Source: Croceicoccus gelatinilyticus | Lineage (GTDB): Bacteria; Pseudomonadota; Alphaproteobacteria; Sphingomonadales; Sphingomonadaceae | Reading direction: 5' to 3' | Length of the DNA stretch: 53,227 nucleotides | Assembly: GCF_018398395.1 (NCBI RefSeq) | Contig: NZ_JAHCBF010000013.1 | Location: 1 to 53,227 of the forward strand | Shown here: piece after piece, positions 31,601-40,087 of the stretch | Numbering within the stretch: position 1 is the stretch's first letter | How the letters are laid out: each line of letters starts with the position of its first letter | Notes under the pieces: model-generated | The model's database searches: none | Seen by the model: the letters and a program-made list of their open reading frames with translations, nothing else | What the model was told of the DNA's origin: nothing | Translations under genes and position numbers: made by a program

Positions 31601-32415
31601 CGGCTATCAAGGCATCGGCGAACGACCTCACTGTCGAGTTCAGCAAGACCGATGCATCACGTTTCGACCTGAAGGAGATCGCCCAGATCAGCGACCCGCA
31701 AATGATCAAGCGGATCGAGGGGGCAGTCCGGACGAACGAGCGGGCAATCAAGCGCGTGCTCGCATACATCGAGAAGCAACCCGGCAAAGTCATCGAAGGG
31801 AAGGCGGGGGCAGCCCCGACCATCAATCCGCGCGCACCGAAAGAGCTCGTCGAAATCGCCGCGAACTTCAGCCAGGATCCCGCCCTCAAGCAAGCTCTCG
31901 AGAATGCTGTCATCGAACAGCGCCTGAAAGCAGCGGAGGCAAAGACGAACGAGGCCAAGGCAAAACCTGCAAAGGGCGGACCCGATACCCGCAAGCCGAC
32001 GGACACGCAGTTCCCCGAACTCTCCGACAATCCGGAGGATTGGAAGCCGCGGCGCGCATCGCAGCCGTATGTCCCCGAGCCGGTCAAGCCGAAGACCGAG
32101 AAGCCAGAGCGCGAAGGTGTCGTTCTTCCGGCCGATGCCGCCGAACGCGCAAAGCGTTTCGAACGGGCAACCGATGGCCGCACCTACAAGACGGGAACCG
32201 ATCCGGTCATCGACCAGTGGATCGAGGCCCACCTCGCTGGCGAACGGGACAAGCGGCGTCAGCTCGCAGCGAAGATCGACCGCGACAAGCGGCTGCGCGA
32301 ACTGGCCGACAAACTCGAGCAGGGATTGCGCGAAACTTTCGAGGCCGACCGCGAGACAAATCGTCAGGCAGGTCGTCACGGCGGGCCGGAGCGCGGACTG
32401 GATCTCGGAGATTGA
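28699..32415 (+). CDS. MobA/MobL-like relaxase (1238 aa)
   Basis: Conjugative relaxase that would nick oriT and pilot the strand. Residues 1-130 are a low-complexity extension. The relaxase domain follows: GTKNRKGAASDHSRYLERDEA resembles the N-terminal MobA/MobL signature, and the metal site is H425 (VMHAPDH) plus H437-F-H439 (NWHFHLVYHDRP), the third relaxase motif. The rest is a long charged, alanine-rich coiled-coil tail. Residues between about 150 and 400 contain an unidentified insert. ATG 28699 has only a poor ribosome-binding site (CAGACC). The catalytic tyrosine is not assignable with certainty. Confidence 0.8.
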   Translation: MASNFEDNEIRQGRASLQSIAEKSETLRRSGGTLDANGEPKLTDDRGGNFTAPPSGGDQGSSARSSLRGSADLARDPRLTIPTSDAHITGSVGGKENGRPAQTTWGERPGPKKKEEAMLRPTKLNQPASRSIRPANADGATSFHFSHEAISKTRFEKTTARGTKNRKGAASDHSRYLERDEAVARTDGEQIDKIEADLLKAAANDPELARQLGLDKADIEKAVQGLAENATDALGVGGMASVYIEREEALAHNDNGIAVLFSNISENAAERRDFWKLVEQNESDPSDDKMQLLLKGNEEFWLKVAADDDCPKKLKQAIAAAKPDEITVVRTRDNQLVREIMKRHGWKPREKRKANETDEERAAREEREAASSFGARFEDGRGGRVQFRIVGELPYEVDHEARVRILKGFTEEFERRNLPFIAVMHAPDHTNDDRNWHFHLVYHDRPAKRFTAQPEDHLQEPNEKAGPKKQRQHEIAEQAINDPAIRQHVGQWDFTVPWTYRKPNRHMMKTNPFEQQKDREVTRASFIPTLRRQLANLTNNELAAAGVARRLDPRRYDQMGIEKEADEHLGTQASRFESLGVPTEKGLRNELNQWAYVQSNLEEKKLAAENRIDKQLKRWNIQMDAVEPTEQQRAEVEREMVRWEQAARIAAEHRAIADNIEQHYERLKSRALKVKKVAEKHVTAIEEKRATRRQSANLDRYRAKLEEANIHLVGLEILMAQEIAQIANSQAAAKRHEDKAQVSSDVITTILKTGAEQRAEFERTYVPKPANENAKVPAPANDTRDAAKKAAATAASKMVDQFIKSNMRLIKDFGVIVPSSMTREEFRMIGTPEYAVAQKRLVKIKAEQDRQIEVLNAALRANPGMLKAKDGPGPFSEGHASQDCYRLGTSDRTLQAIFSKFGNDYDVRAQITAIEAAKTAAAAARVAEPKQAEHAAETVAPKPAEKPAPVANDNEKIIDAIRNGHLRPAIKASANDLTVEFSKTDASRFDLKEIAQISDPQMIKRIEGAVRTNERAIKRVLAYIEKQPGKVIEGKAGAAPTINPRAPKELVEIAANFSQDPALKQALENAVIEQRLKAAEAKTNEAKAKPAKGGPDTRKPTDTQFPELSDNPEDWKPRRASQPYVPEPVKPKTEKPEREGVVLPADAAERAKRFERATDGRTYKTGTDPVIDQWIEAHLAGERDKRRQLAAKIDRDKRLRELADKLEQGLRETFEADRETNRQAGRHGGPERGLDLGD

Positions 32416-32520
32416 TCGATCAGGTGAGCGGCGCAGTTCCAGCGCGAGCTGAGATATTGCGTCGCTCACTGTCTCGGGCCCGACAAAAAGTTCGGCAGAA
32501 ATGAGTGGGTGAGAGGAAAC

Positions 32521-32574
32521 GAAAAAGGGCGCCCTTGCGGACGCCCTCATTCAACCGAGTGAGAGATCACTCGG
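32521..32574 (-). terminator. Terminator of the double-HTH gene
   Basis: On the - strand, AGGGCG-10-CGCCCTTTTTC (complement of 32521-32547) is a hairpin with a T-run. A second perfect hairpin, CCGAGTGA/TCACTCGG (32555-32574), lies next to it. It separates the convergent relaxase and regulator genes. Confidence 0.8.
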
Positions 32575-32593
32575 AATTGGATTGATCAGAAGA

Positions 32594-33763
32594 TCAGAAC
32601 TTCACTTCCATCTTGGTCATGACGGCGATCTTGCCTTCGACCTGGCCGAGAGTTCCCTTCCATTCCGGCGACGTCTGCTGAAGCGTGAACCCACGGCCCA
32701 TTGCGCGAGCGCCAACGATGCGAACCTTGTCGCCATTGATCAGCGCGAGGATCATGCCGTCCTTGACCGCCGAGCGTTCGAGTTCCTCGAAGTGGACGAG
32801 CGAGCCGGGGACGATGCCCATGCCAAGGATCGCTTCATCAACGCGAATGACCAGGCCGTTGGACTTTGCGTTATCGCGCTTGGCCTTTTCCGAGGTTGCC
32901 TCAAGCTGCGAGACGCCATCGCGGGTCTTCGCCTGGTAGACCGAGATCGAAGCGCCCGACTGGAGGACATCAATCTCGTCGACGACCGGCAGTCGATCGA
33001 TATCGACTTCGCCGCTTTCAACCGACAGTCCCTTACCGGCGCGGAGCTGACCCTCGACCTTCTTCTGGAGATCAGCGAGCTTCTTGTCATCGAGGCTCGT
33101 GAGAAGGTTGAGTAGCGCGCGCGAGTTCCGTTCCGAAATCGAAGCGGGCGAGAACAGCTCGTACATCATCTCGGCGAGCTTGCCGTCACGCTCGTAAGCG
33201 TTCACCGCCTTCGAGACATCGAGCATCGACGAGGCGCCGAAGACGCGGCGGACTGCGTTCTTCACCTTGTCGGGCCAGCGGCTGAACGGACGCTCCGCAT
33301 TTTCGATGCGGCTCGCAGTTGCTGCCGGCAGCTTGAACTTGCCGAGGTTGGTGGTCGAAAGGCCGAGTTCCTTGCGACGAATGCGCATGGCTGCGGCCAG
33401 CCGCATGTCTTCACGATTTCCGCCGACGTAGAGCAGCGACGCTTCAATGTGGGAATGGGCCCACGCTTCACGGTCGAACTGCGGGTCAGTCGTGTCGATG
33501 AAGATCTTCGACACCGGAACGCCAAGAGCCGAGCTGATCGACCGGATCTCATCCGCCCGCGGATAGACCTGGCCACGCTCGATCTTGGCGAGGCGGGTGT
33601 AGTTCACTTCGATGTTCGTATCGTTCACGAAAGCCTGAAGGGTGTCATAACCCTTCTTGCGGCGAAGATCGCGCAGGGCGTTCGGGAAAACGGTGTAGCG
33701 GACTACGCCATTCTCCACGACTGGAACCGATGCGCTGGTAAGTTTCATTGCGGCCGAAGACAC
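32594..33763 (-). CDS. Double-HTH regulator with S24-like C-terminus (389 aa)
   Basis: GTG 33763 with GAGGAG 8 bases upstream. Two XRE-type helix-turn-helix domains: about residues 29-90 (ALRDLRRKKGYDTLQAF ... RLAKIERGQVYPRADEI) and about 125-170 (IRRKELGLSTTNLGKFKLPA ... SRIENAERPFSRWP). The C-terminal 110 residues resemble the LexA/CI S24 fold (GMGIVPGSLVHFEEL, DGMILALINGDKVRIVGARA). A serine/lysine self-cleavage pair cannot be confirmed. Probably a repressor controlling plasmid genes, possibly including the promoter at 33947, which is divergent to it. Confidence 0.75.
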   Translation of the reverse strand: MSSAAMKLTSASVPVVENGVVRYTVFPNALRDLRRKKGYDTLQAFVNDTNIEVNYTRLAKIERGQVYPRADEIRSISSALGVPVSKIFIDTTDPQFDREAWAHSHIEASLLYVGGNREDMRLAAAMRIRRKELGLSTTNLGKFKLPAATASRIENAERPFSRWPDKVKNAVRRVFGASSMLDVSKAVNAYERDGKLAEMMYELFSPASISERNSRALLNLLTSLDDKKLADLQKKVEGQLRAGKGLSVESGEVDIDRLPVVDEIDVLQSGASISVYQAKTRDGVSQLEATSEKAKRDNAKSNGLVIRVDEAILGMGIVPGSLVHFEELERSAVKDGMILALINGDKVRIVGARAMGRGFTLQQTSPEWKGTLGQVEGKIAVMTKMEVKF

Positions 33764-34072
33764 GTCTAAATCTCCTCAAGCGGACCCTTTGGCCTCCGGA
33801 GCTTCACTCGTGGGTTCTTGGAGGATCGACCGAGAAAGCGAACGGGGCTTCCTGACTTTCCTCCAGAACCTCGGAGATGAATGCCTACGCTCCGACGGTT
33901 AATTTTTAGATACAGTCGACTAATCAACCCGTCAATCGACGCATCCTAAAATGGGACAAACCGCTCATCGCGTTCCTACAATTCAGATTCCCGAGACGAG
34001 TCAGGGGCTTGGGTCGCCGATCAAAGCGGAGTGATCGGAACGAGAAACAAATTCCGCTCCTTATCCACAATG
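33764..34072. other. Gene-free control region with DnaA box
   Basis: 309 bases between the regulator and the IS21-family element. It contains an AT-rich patch (33899-33916), AGTCGACT (33915-33922), a + strand CATCCTAAAAT promoter motif with TAAAAT at 33947-33952, and a perfect DnaA box TTATCCACA (34061-34069) only 3 bases from the IS end. This looks like an origin or regulatory segment interrupted by the insertion. Confidence 0.5.
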
Positions 34073-34134
34073 TGTTGATTTTCACTGAGAGTTGACCCGG
34101 GATTTTCATCGAGAAGTGACCCGGGTTGTGGGTC

Positions 34135-34941
34135 CTATGTTCCCCTGGTTTGGGGTTTGGTCAAGGGTCGGCTTGTTTCCTTTCTGGTTGTGCTGTTGGC
34201 GGCGGAAGCCTTGAAGCGGAAGCTGTCGTTTCCGGTTTCGAGGATGTGGCAGTGATGAGTCAGCCGGTCGAGCAGGGCGGTGGTCATCTTGGCATCGCCG
34301 AACACGCTGGCCCATTCGGAGAAGCTGAGGTTGGTGGTGATGATGACGCTGGTGCGCTCGTAGAGTTTGCTCAGGAGATGGAACAGCAGAGCGCCACCTG
34401 ATGGGCTGAACGGCAGGTATCCCAGTTCGTCGAGGATCACGAGATCAAGGCGCAGCAGGCGTTCGGCAAGCTGACCCGCCTTGTTCAGCACCTTTTCCTG
34501 TTCCAGCGCGTTGACCAGATCGACAGTGGAGAAGAACCTGACCTTCTTGCGGGTGTGCTCGACTGCCTGAACGCCCAGGGCCGTGGCGATATGGGTTTTT
34601 CCGGTCCCCGGACCACCGATCAGAACGACGTTGTGCGCGCCGTCGATAAAGTCACCGCGATGAAGCTGGCGGATCATGGCCTCGTTCGCTTCGCTGGAAG
34701 CAAAATCAAAGCTGGCCAGGTCCTTGTAGGCAGGGAACTTTGCCGCCTTCATCTGGTAGGCGATCGAACGGACCTCGCGTTCGGCCACTTCGGCCTTGAG
34801 CAACTGGGAGAGGATCGGAACCGCCGTGCCGAACGCCGGGGCGCCCTGTTCGATCAAGTCGTCGGCAGCCTGTGCCATACCGTACATCTTGAGGCCGCGC
34901 AGCATCACCACCACGGCAGCGCTGGCAGGATCATGACGCAT
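34135..34941 (-). CDS. istB: IS21 transposition helper ATPase IstB
   Basis: 268 residues from ATG 34941, which has AAGGAGG at 7 bases and overlaps the end of istA; the frame extends upstream to 34998 but inside istA. AAA+ ATPase: Walker [17 protein letters not shown], Walker [15 protein letters not shown] and sensor [12 protein letters not shown], then the [10 protein letters not shown] tail. IstB assists the IstA transposase in target capture and strand transfer. Intact. Confidence 0.95.
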   Translation of the reverse strand: MRHDPASAAVVVMLRGLKMYGMAQAADDLIEQGAPAFGTAVPILSQLLKAEVAEREVRSIAYQMKAAKFPAYKDLASFDFASSEANEAMIRQLHRGDFIDGAHNVVLIGGPGTGKTHIATALGVQAVEHTRKKVRFFSTVDLVNALEQEKVLNKAGQLAERLLRLDLVILDELGYLPFSPSGGALLFHLLSKLYERTSVIITTNLSFSEWASVFGDAKMTTALLDRLTHHCHILETGNDSFRFKASAANSTTRKETSRPLTKPQTRGT

Positions 34942-36457
34942 GGCGCACCTCCTTCCCACGCAAGGCATCGTATCGTGCCACATTGGCCTTGGGTTCACGT
35001 CTGAGGGCGAGCGCTTGCGGTGCGTCGATCGCCGTAGTGGTCGTCGGCTTGCCGTCGATCAGCCGGTGCAGCAGGTTCAGGATATGGGTCTTGGTGGGAA
35101 CACCTGCTTCCAACGCCAGCTCGACAGCACAGAGCACCGCCTGCTCGTCATGGTGCAGGACCAGCGACAGGATATCGACCATCTCCCTGTCGCCGCCGGG
35201 GTGTCTGAGAAGGTGGGCTTGCAACTGCCGGAACGCATCGGGCATCTCGGTAAAGGGCGCGCCGTTGCGCAGGGCTCCGGGCTTACGCTGGATTACTGCC
35301 AAATAGTGTCGCCAGTCATAGACCGTCTGGCCCCGCAGGTGATGCGCGCGGGTGATAATCCGCCGATGTTCGCATAGCACCTGCCCTTCGGCGGCGATGA
35401 CAATACGGTCGGGATAGACCCGCAAGGACACCGGCCGGTTGGCGAAGGATGCCGGCACGCTGTAGCGATGCCGCTCGAAGTGAACCAGGCAAGTCGGCGA
35501 GACCCGCTTGGTATGCTCGACAAAGCCGTCGAACGGGCGGCCCATCTCCATCAGGCTGGCGATCTCGGCGGCATGCACCTCGGCGATGGTGCCCGGCAGG
35601 CTGCCATGCTGGACCTCGCCCCACCCTGCAATGCATTGTTCTTCCAGCCATGCGTTGAGCGCTTCGAGATCGGGGAAGGCGGGCATGCGCTGCCACAAGC
35701 GTCGCCGGGCGTCCTGGACGTTCTTCTCGACCTGGCCTTTCTCCCACCCGGAGGCCGGATTACAGAACTCCGGTTCGAACAGGTAATGGCTCGCCATCGC
35801 CGCAAACCGGGCGTTGACTTGCCGCGTCTTGCCACTGCCGATCCGGTCAACCGCAGTCTTCATGTTGTCGAAGATCCCGCGCCGCGGCACGCCGCCCAGA
35901 ACCCGGAAAGCCTGCGTCAGGGCATCGAACAGCATCTCGTGGGTCTGCAGCGGATAGGCTCTGACGATGAACGCCTTGCTGTGCGACAGCTTGGTATGCG
36001 CTGCCTGCAACTTCACCCGTTCGCCGGCAATGACCGCCCAGTCCTCGCTCCAGTCAAACTGGAAGGCTTCGCCCGGCGCAAACACCAGTGGCACGAAAGT
36101 CCCGCGTCCGCTGGTCTGTCGCTCATACTGCAACTGTGCCTTCCACTTGCGGGCGAACGCCGCAACCCGGCCGTAGGACCCGTCAAAACCCAGCTCCACC
36201 AGATCGGCATGCATCTGCTTCACTGTGCGCCGCTGCTTGCGTGACTTGCCCGCTTCGATCCGCAGCCAGCCTGACAGCTTATGGGCAAACGGGTCCAGCT
36301 TGCTCGGCCGATCGGGGACCTGGAACTTCGGCTCCACCACACCGCTACGCAGATATTTGCGGATCGTGTTACGCGACAGTCCCGTCCGCCGCTCTATCTC
36401 CCGGATCGGCAGCTTGTCGCGAAAACGCCAGCGCCGGATCACACTCAGTAAATCCAT
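34931..36457 (-). CDS. istA: IS21 transposase IstA
   Basis: 508 residues from ATG 36457 (GGAG upstream; 16 more codons are open to 36505). N-terminal helix-turn-helix ([20 protein letters not shown]), then a DDE integrase core with aspartates in [11 protein letters not shown] and [12 protein letters not shown] and a glutamate in [12 protein letters not shown]. The C-terminal Mu-transposase-like domain follows ([20 protein letters not shown]). Ends with 11 bases of overlap with istB, the usual IS21 arrangement. Intact and probably active. Confidence 0.95.
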   Translation of the reverse strand: MDLLSVIRRWRFRDKLPIREIERRTGLSRNTIRKYLRSGVVEPKFQVPDRPSKLDPFAHKLSGWLRIEAGKSRKQRRTVKQMHADLVELGFDGSYGRVAAFARKWKAQLQYERQTSGRGTFVPLVFAPGEAFQFDWSEDWAVIAGERVKLQAAHTKLSHSKAFIVRAYPLQTHEMLFDALTQAFRVLGGVPRRGIFDNMKTAVDRIGSGKTRQVNARFAAMASHYLFEPEFCNPASGWEKGQVEKNVQDARRRLWQRMPAFPDLEALNAWLEEQCIAGWGEVQHGSLPGTIAEVHAAEIASLMEMGRPFDGFVEHTKRVSPTCLVHFERHRYSVPASFANRPVSLRVYPDRIVIAAEGQVLCEHRRIITRAHHLRGQTVYDWRHYLAVIQRKPGALRNGAPFTEMPDAFRQLQAHLLRHPGGDREMVDILSLVLHHDEQAVLCAVELALEAGVPTKTHILNLLHRLIDGKPTTTTAIDAPQALALRREPKANVARYDALRGKEVRHAS

Positions 36458-36655
36458 CTCGATCACTCCATGTCGCCTCCAATCCCTCGATCGGAAGCAC
36501 TTCAAACATGGGTCAAATCTCGACGGAAATTATCTGCCCTCCCGGGTCAACTCTCAGTGAAAATCAACAGCCTGACGGCGTGGGTATTCTCCTGGTGCGC
36601 CCAGCCGCATGAAACACGGCTTGATGGTGACAAGGTGGTTTAAGGGAAAATTCGC

Positions 36656-37957
36656 ATGAACGAGAACTGGTACGAACGTCTCCTGCCGCGCGCGGCCTCC
36701 TCACAGGACCCGCGCACGCCGCTCGCAGTCGACTATGCCCGTGTCATCCATAGCTCGTCCTTTCGCCGGCTTGCAGGCAAGACCCAGATCCATTCGGGCG
36801 ACAGCGACATTCCGCGCACGCGGCTGACCCATTCGCTCGAGGTGTCGCAGATCGCACTGGGCATCGCCCAGCGCCTGCAGGCACAAATGATCGTGGCGCC
36901 GATAGAGAAGAACACCGATGGCCTGGCACCGGGCATCGAGGCGCTCTTTGCCGATCCCTTCATCTGGCAGATCGTGGGACTGTGCCATGACCTAGGACAT
37001 CCGTGCGGATCACACGCCGGCGAGGAGGCCCTTAATAGCTGTCTCCCTTACGAAGGGAACGGACAAACCCTTAGAATCCTGACGAAACTGGAAAGCCACA
37101 CCGCCGAGTTCGGTTTGAACCTCACGCGCCGTTCGCTGCTTGGAATCCTCAAGTATCCGATCAGCTACACCGAGGCCTCAGACGGTCCGACCCCGCCGCC
37201 GCGCCGCGGAATTTCCGGCATCCCGCTTATTGGCCCCGAACACCTCCCGCCAAAGTGCTTCCTCGATTCCGAAGAACCCGTCGTTGAATGGCTCTTTGCC
37301 GGCATTGATGTCGATTATGCCTTCATCAAGGCAGAGCGGATGAAGAGCTTCGATGCGCAGCTCATGGATCTGGCCGACGACTTTGCTTACTCGGTCGCCG
37401 ATCTCGATGACGCCATCGCGCTATCCATGATGAAGCCCGATTGGCTCGCTGCCGATGTTCCTGCCAATGCCTGGAAGGGCTTTGTCGAGCATCACAACGC
37501 CTACCTGACAGGCGCGACCCGCAAACCGATCACCGACCATCGCCAGGTCGTTTCCCTACTGATGAGCGGAAGCCAGACGCGGCGTGCAATCACCGGCTCG
37601 ATCGTCAACTACTTCCTCGCCAATGTCCGCATGAGCGTAAACGAGGAGATGACCGATCCGCTTTATCGTTACCGGGTAAGCATCGCGCCCCAGGCAGCAC
37701 ACCTAATGGACCTGCTGAAGAAGTGCGTTTACGATCGCGTGATCTGCTCGCCCAAGGTCCAGCAAGAGCGCGTGCGCACGCAGCGGATGATCATCGACCT
37801 CTACGATGCCATGACATACCAGCCGCTGCGATACCTACCGGAACGTCACCGCGAGCTCTTCGTCGCATCAGGCGAAGATAATCGGGTCGTGGCAGACTAT
37901 ATTGCCGGCATGACCGACCGTTTTCTGGAGACGACGCATCAGCGTCTGATCGGATAG
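36656..37957 (+). CDS. dgt: dGTPase-like HD phosphohydrolase
   Basis: 433 residues, ATG 36656 after AAGGGAAAATTCGC. Deoxyguanosine triphosphate triphosphohydrolase family: RRLAGKTQIH, RTRLTHSLEVSQIA (H59), GLCHDLGHPCGSHAGEEALN (HD at 111-112, H115) and DLADDFAYSVADLDD (D241/D242) form the metal site. These enzymes split dGTP/dNTP to nucleoside and triphosphate. Members can limit phage replication by depleting dNTPs; others protect DNA fidelity. The gene follows the IS21 element, which may have separated it from its own promoter. Confidence 0.9.
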   Translation: MNENWYERLLPRAASSQDPRTPLAVDYARVIHSSSFRRLAGKTQIHSGDSDIPRTRLTHSLEVSQIALGIAQRLQAQMIVAPIEKNTDGLAPGIEALFADPFIWQIVGLCHDLGHPCGSHAGEEALNSCLPYEGNGQTLRILTKLESHTAEFGLNLTRRSLLGILKYPISYTEASDGPTPPPRRGISGIPLIGPEHLPPKCFLDSEEPVVEWLFAGIDVDYAFIKAERMKSFDAQLMDLADDFAYSVADLDDAIALSMMKPDWLAADVPANAWKGFVEHHNAYLTGATRKPITDHRQVVSLLMSGSQTRRAITGSIVNYFLANVRMSVNEEMTDPLYRYRVSIAPQAAHLMDLLKKCVYDRVICSPKVQQERVRTQRMIIDLYDAMTYQPLRYLPERHRELFVASGEDNRVVADYIAGMTDRFLETTHQRLIG

Positions 37958-37967
37958 GGAAATGAGC

Positions 37968-38219
37968 ATGGACGACGAGCTTCAACAGATCGCATTCGGC
38001 GAATGGATCGACATGCGACGGGGCGAAAGAGCTTTCGTCCATGCCAAGCTTGCTGGCATCACGCCCGAGACGGTCATGATCGAAGACACGGACTGGCAAC
38101 TCGAAGTGTTGGCCAATCCTCTTCACCTCGAGCGTCCCGAGCAGACTACCCGCACCTACAGGTTTACGGTCGAGCGGACGGATGATGGCCTCAAGGCCAT
38201 CGAGATCTCCGCTATCTGA
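37968..38219 (+). CDS. Small hypothetical protein (83 aa)
   Basis: ATG 37968 (MDDELQQIAFGEWIDMRRGE) has AGGGAA 6-7 bases upstream, better than ATG 37962, two codons earlier. It starts 10 bases after the dGTPase stop, so co-translation is likely. Acidic and strand-rich (DTDWQLEVLANPLHLERPEQ). Family unknown; it may act with the dGTPase. Confidence 0.6.
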   Translation: MDDELQQIAFGEWIDMRRGERAFVHAKLAGITPETVMIEDTDWQLEVLANPLHLERPEQTTRTYRFTVERTDDGLKAIEISAI

Positions 38220-38221
38220 CC

Positions 38222-38267
38222 TCATCCTGAAATCAGGTTTGGGGCGCGCATAGGCCCATCCTACAAT
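38222..38267 (+). promoter_or_regulatory. Promoter, TTGGGG-17-TACAAT
   Basis: -35 TTGGGG (38239-38244), 17-base spacer ending CATCC, -10 TACAAT (38262-38267). A second CATCC followed by TGAAAT (38228-38233) lies just upstream but has no -35. Drives the gene at 38293. Confidence 0.7.
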
Positions 38268-38292
38268 TGCCTTGGCAATCACGGATGGGTTT

Positions 38293-38919
38293 ATGAGCAC
38301 TCGGATCTCGAAGAAATACAACACCTACCGACGCTTTGACGGACACGTTCTCGGCTGGGAGCGCGGACAAGTCGGGGAAGGGCACCAAGCCACGCTGATC
38401 GAGGCTGATGGCACAATTACGTCCTTCCGTTGGCGTTCTCCCAAGGACCCGATCGCCGGAGACGATGTCACTATCGTGCTTCCCGAAAAGGGCGTGAGCG
38501 CGAAGCCGGACCGGCCCATCATTCTCTTAAACCACACGACGGGTGACACGCACGTCGAGGTCAATGCGCACACTGCCAAGAGCACGCGGCGCGTGATGCT
38601 CGAAGTTGGCCTTTGGGCCGTGATTGCATCGGCCTCCGGTGCGCTGCTCATGCACTACGGCACCGACATCCAGGCCCAGATCATTCTCCTGGTCACCGCA
38701 GCTCTCATCATTTTCCGCCTCGCGATCGCCACGCGTCAGCTTAACGATTTTGAGCGCGCCGCCCGCCGGCGTGCCGACGAGGAAGAGGTTCGCAGCGAAA
38801 CCGTCCTCTCGGCTTGGAAATCCAATGCCGAGAGCCGCCGTCCGCGGATAAAGATCGAATTCGACGAGACCGGCCGCCCCATCGCGGACCGGGCCGAAAT
38901 CAAGCCTTCAGCCGCCTGA
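38293..38919 (+). CDS. Two-helix membrane protein (208 aa)
   Basis: ATG 38293 is chosen because 38272 lies only 5 bases after the -10 box. The product begins MSTRISKKYNTYRRFDGHVL. Soluble strand-rich N-terminal half (about 100 residues), two transmembrane segments (VMLEVGLWAVIASASGALLM and AQIILLVTAALIIFRLAIAT), then a basic/acidic coiled tail (RAARRRADEEEVR). Reminiscent of small membrane proteins with a cytoplasmic OB-like N-domain, but no family is certain. Confidence 0.65.
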   Translation: MSTRISKKYNTYRRFDGHVLGWERGQVGEGHQATLIEADGTITSFRWRSPKDPIAGDDVTIVLPEKGVSAKPDRPIILLNHTTGDTHVEVNAHTAKSTRRVMLEVGLWAVIASASGALLMHYGTDIQAQIILLVTAALIIFRLAIATRQLNDFERAARRRADEEEVRSETVLSAWKSNAESRRPRIKIEFDETGRPIADRAEIKPSAA

Positions 38920-38966
38920 CACCTACCCTGCACGCCGCAGGGCGTGCCAAGCACGAAAGCCCCCAC

Positions 38967-39578
38967 ATGAAGTCCACCAAAATCATCGCATCGGCCATCG
39001 CCCTTGCTGCAGTGCCCGGCATCGCCCATGCAAACCCCGAGATCACCTTCGACCTTGCCGATGAATTCGGATCGCGGATCACTCCGGCACCAGGCCAGCT
39101 CGTCAACCTTGATGCTTCGTATGCCGACGCTAGCGGCAGCGTCTCGGGCGAAAGCAACATCGAAGCGATCAGTGAAGCTGCAACCACGGCACCTGGTCCC
39201 TATGGCGGCGGCGGTGTCGTCATGGGCCCGCCCGAGCGAAGCCCGGAAGCAATCAGGTATGGCTTGACCGAGCATGAAGTCCGCGTGCGTCGTCGTGTCC
39301 TGAACATGGAATACGCCTTCCAGTTCTTCAACGCGATGGATTATGCGACCACGCAGCGCTGCCTCGATCGCGGTGACTGCGTAGAAGGGAATCCGCTCAT
39401 CGGCCGAGACCCAAGCACCGAGAAGATGATCGCGATCAAGGCAGGCGCCGCAGCTGTTCACTACGGCGTCATTCGCTACATGGCCGACCGCGATCCGGAA
39501 ATGGCCTGGATTGCACAGTTGGTATCGACCGGAATCCAAGCCGGCGTCGTTGGATGGAACATGCAGTTCCAGTTCTAA
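38967..39578 (+). CDS. Exported protein with DUF5658-like tail (203 aa)
   Basis: ATG 38967 exposes a signal peptide: MKSTKIIASAIALAAVPGIA ending AHA before NPEITFDLADEFG. The first part of the mature protein is low-complexity (GPYGGGGVVMGPPERSP). The last 90 residues, with FFNAMDYATTQRCLDRGDC followed by VEGNPLIG, resemble the D-x-x-(T)T...G..E.NP pattern of DUF5658-like membrane segments, and then two hydrophobic helices follow. Envelope protein of unknown role. Confidence 0.65.
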   Translation: MKSTKIIASAIALAAVPGIAHANPEITFDLADEFGSRITPAPGQLVNLDASYADASGSVSGESNIEAISEAATTAPGPYGGGGVVMGPPERSPEAIRYGLTEHEVRVRRRVLNMEYAFQFFNAMDYATTQRCLDRGDCVEGNPLIGRDPSTEKMIAIKAGAAAVHYGVIRYMADRDPEMAWIAQLVSTGIQAGVVGWNMQFQF

Positions 39579-39644
39579 CCGAAAGTCATGGACCTCCCCG
39601 AGTAAGTGCGCCAACGTAGCGCCTTGCTCAGGTGGGGGAAAAGA

Positions 39645-40061
39645 ATGAGACTTCAGGCTATTGCCTTGGTGCTAGCCGGTGCGACAGCTGCACAGTCGGC
39701 AATTGCACAAACAACAGCTTCGGAACGCATAGAAGCGCTGGTTGATCGACAGGGCAAGGCGCTTTCTCTTCTAAGCCAGCCGCCTGAAATTCGGGCTCCG
39801 AAAGCATGCGAGTGGGCCGACGAGCTTCGTTCGGAAGAAATCGAGGTCAGAAATGACGCGATCGCGGCGACTTCCAAGGCAATGGAACAAGCGTCGCTCG
39901 GTGCCAGCCGTCAAAAGCAGAAAGAGCTTACAACTGAGGCAGGGCGCTGGTTTGCAATAGCTCTTCAGCATCACAAAATTCTCGGATTTCTCGACGGCCT
40001 ATGTGTCAGCGTCTCGGCAGACCTTCAGCTGAAGACCGACTACAGCGCACTCGCAGAATAA
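39645..40061 (+). CDS. Secreted/periplasmic hypothetical protein (138 aa)
   Basis: ATG 39645 follows GTGGGGGAAAAGA. Signal peptide MRLQAIALVLAGATAAQSAI ending AIAQ. Mature part helical, with one cysteine in the middle (APKACEWADE) and one near the end (LDGLCVSVSAD), probably a disulfide. The codon use is more AT-rich than its neighbours. Layout resembles the next gene. Confidence 0.65.
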   Translation: MRLQAIALVLAGATAAQSAIAQTTASERIEALVDRQGKALSLLSQPPEIRAPKACEWADELRSEEIEVRNDAIAATSKAMEQASLGASRQKQKELTTEAGRWFAIALQHHKILGFLDGLCVSVSADLQLKTDYSALAE

Positions 40062-40087
40062 GCGCTTCCAATCGATTAGGGGTAATC

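Larger units (their letters stand above)
34073..36569 (-). mobile_element. IS21-family insertion sequence
   Basis: 2497 bp bounded by perfect 29-bp terminal inverted repeats beginning TGTTGATTTTCACTGAGAG (34073-34101 and 36541-36569). A second internal repeat of the end follows at the left (TTTTCATCGAGAAGTGACCC). Encodes IstA and IstB on the - strand. The flanks (CCACAATG left, GCCTGACG right) show no target duplication, although the family normally makes 4-8 bp. Confidence 0.95.

Noticed and set aside
39603-39612. TAAGTGCGCC, resembling an IncQ-type nic core
   Set aside because: No inverted repeat adjoins it and it is 11 kb from the relaxase gene, in a short gap between two envelope genes. 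A chance match is more likely.
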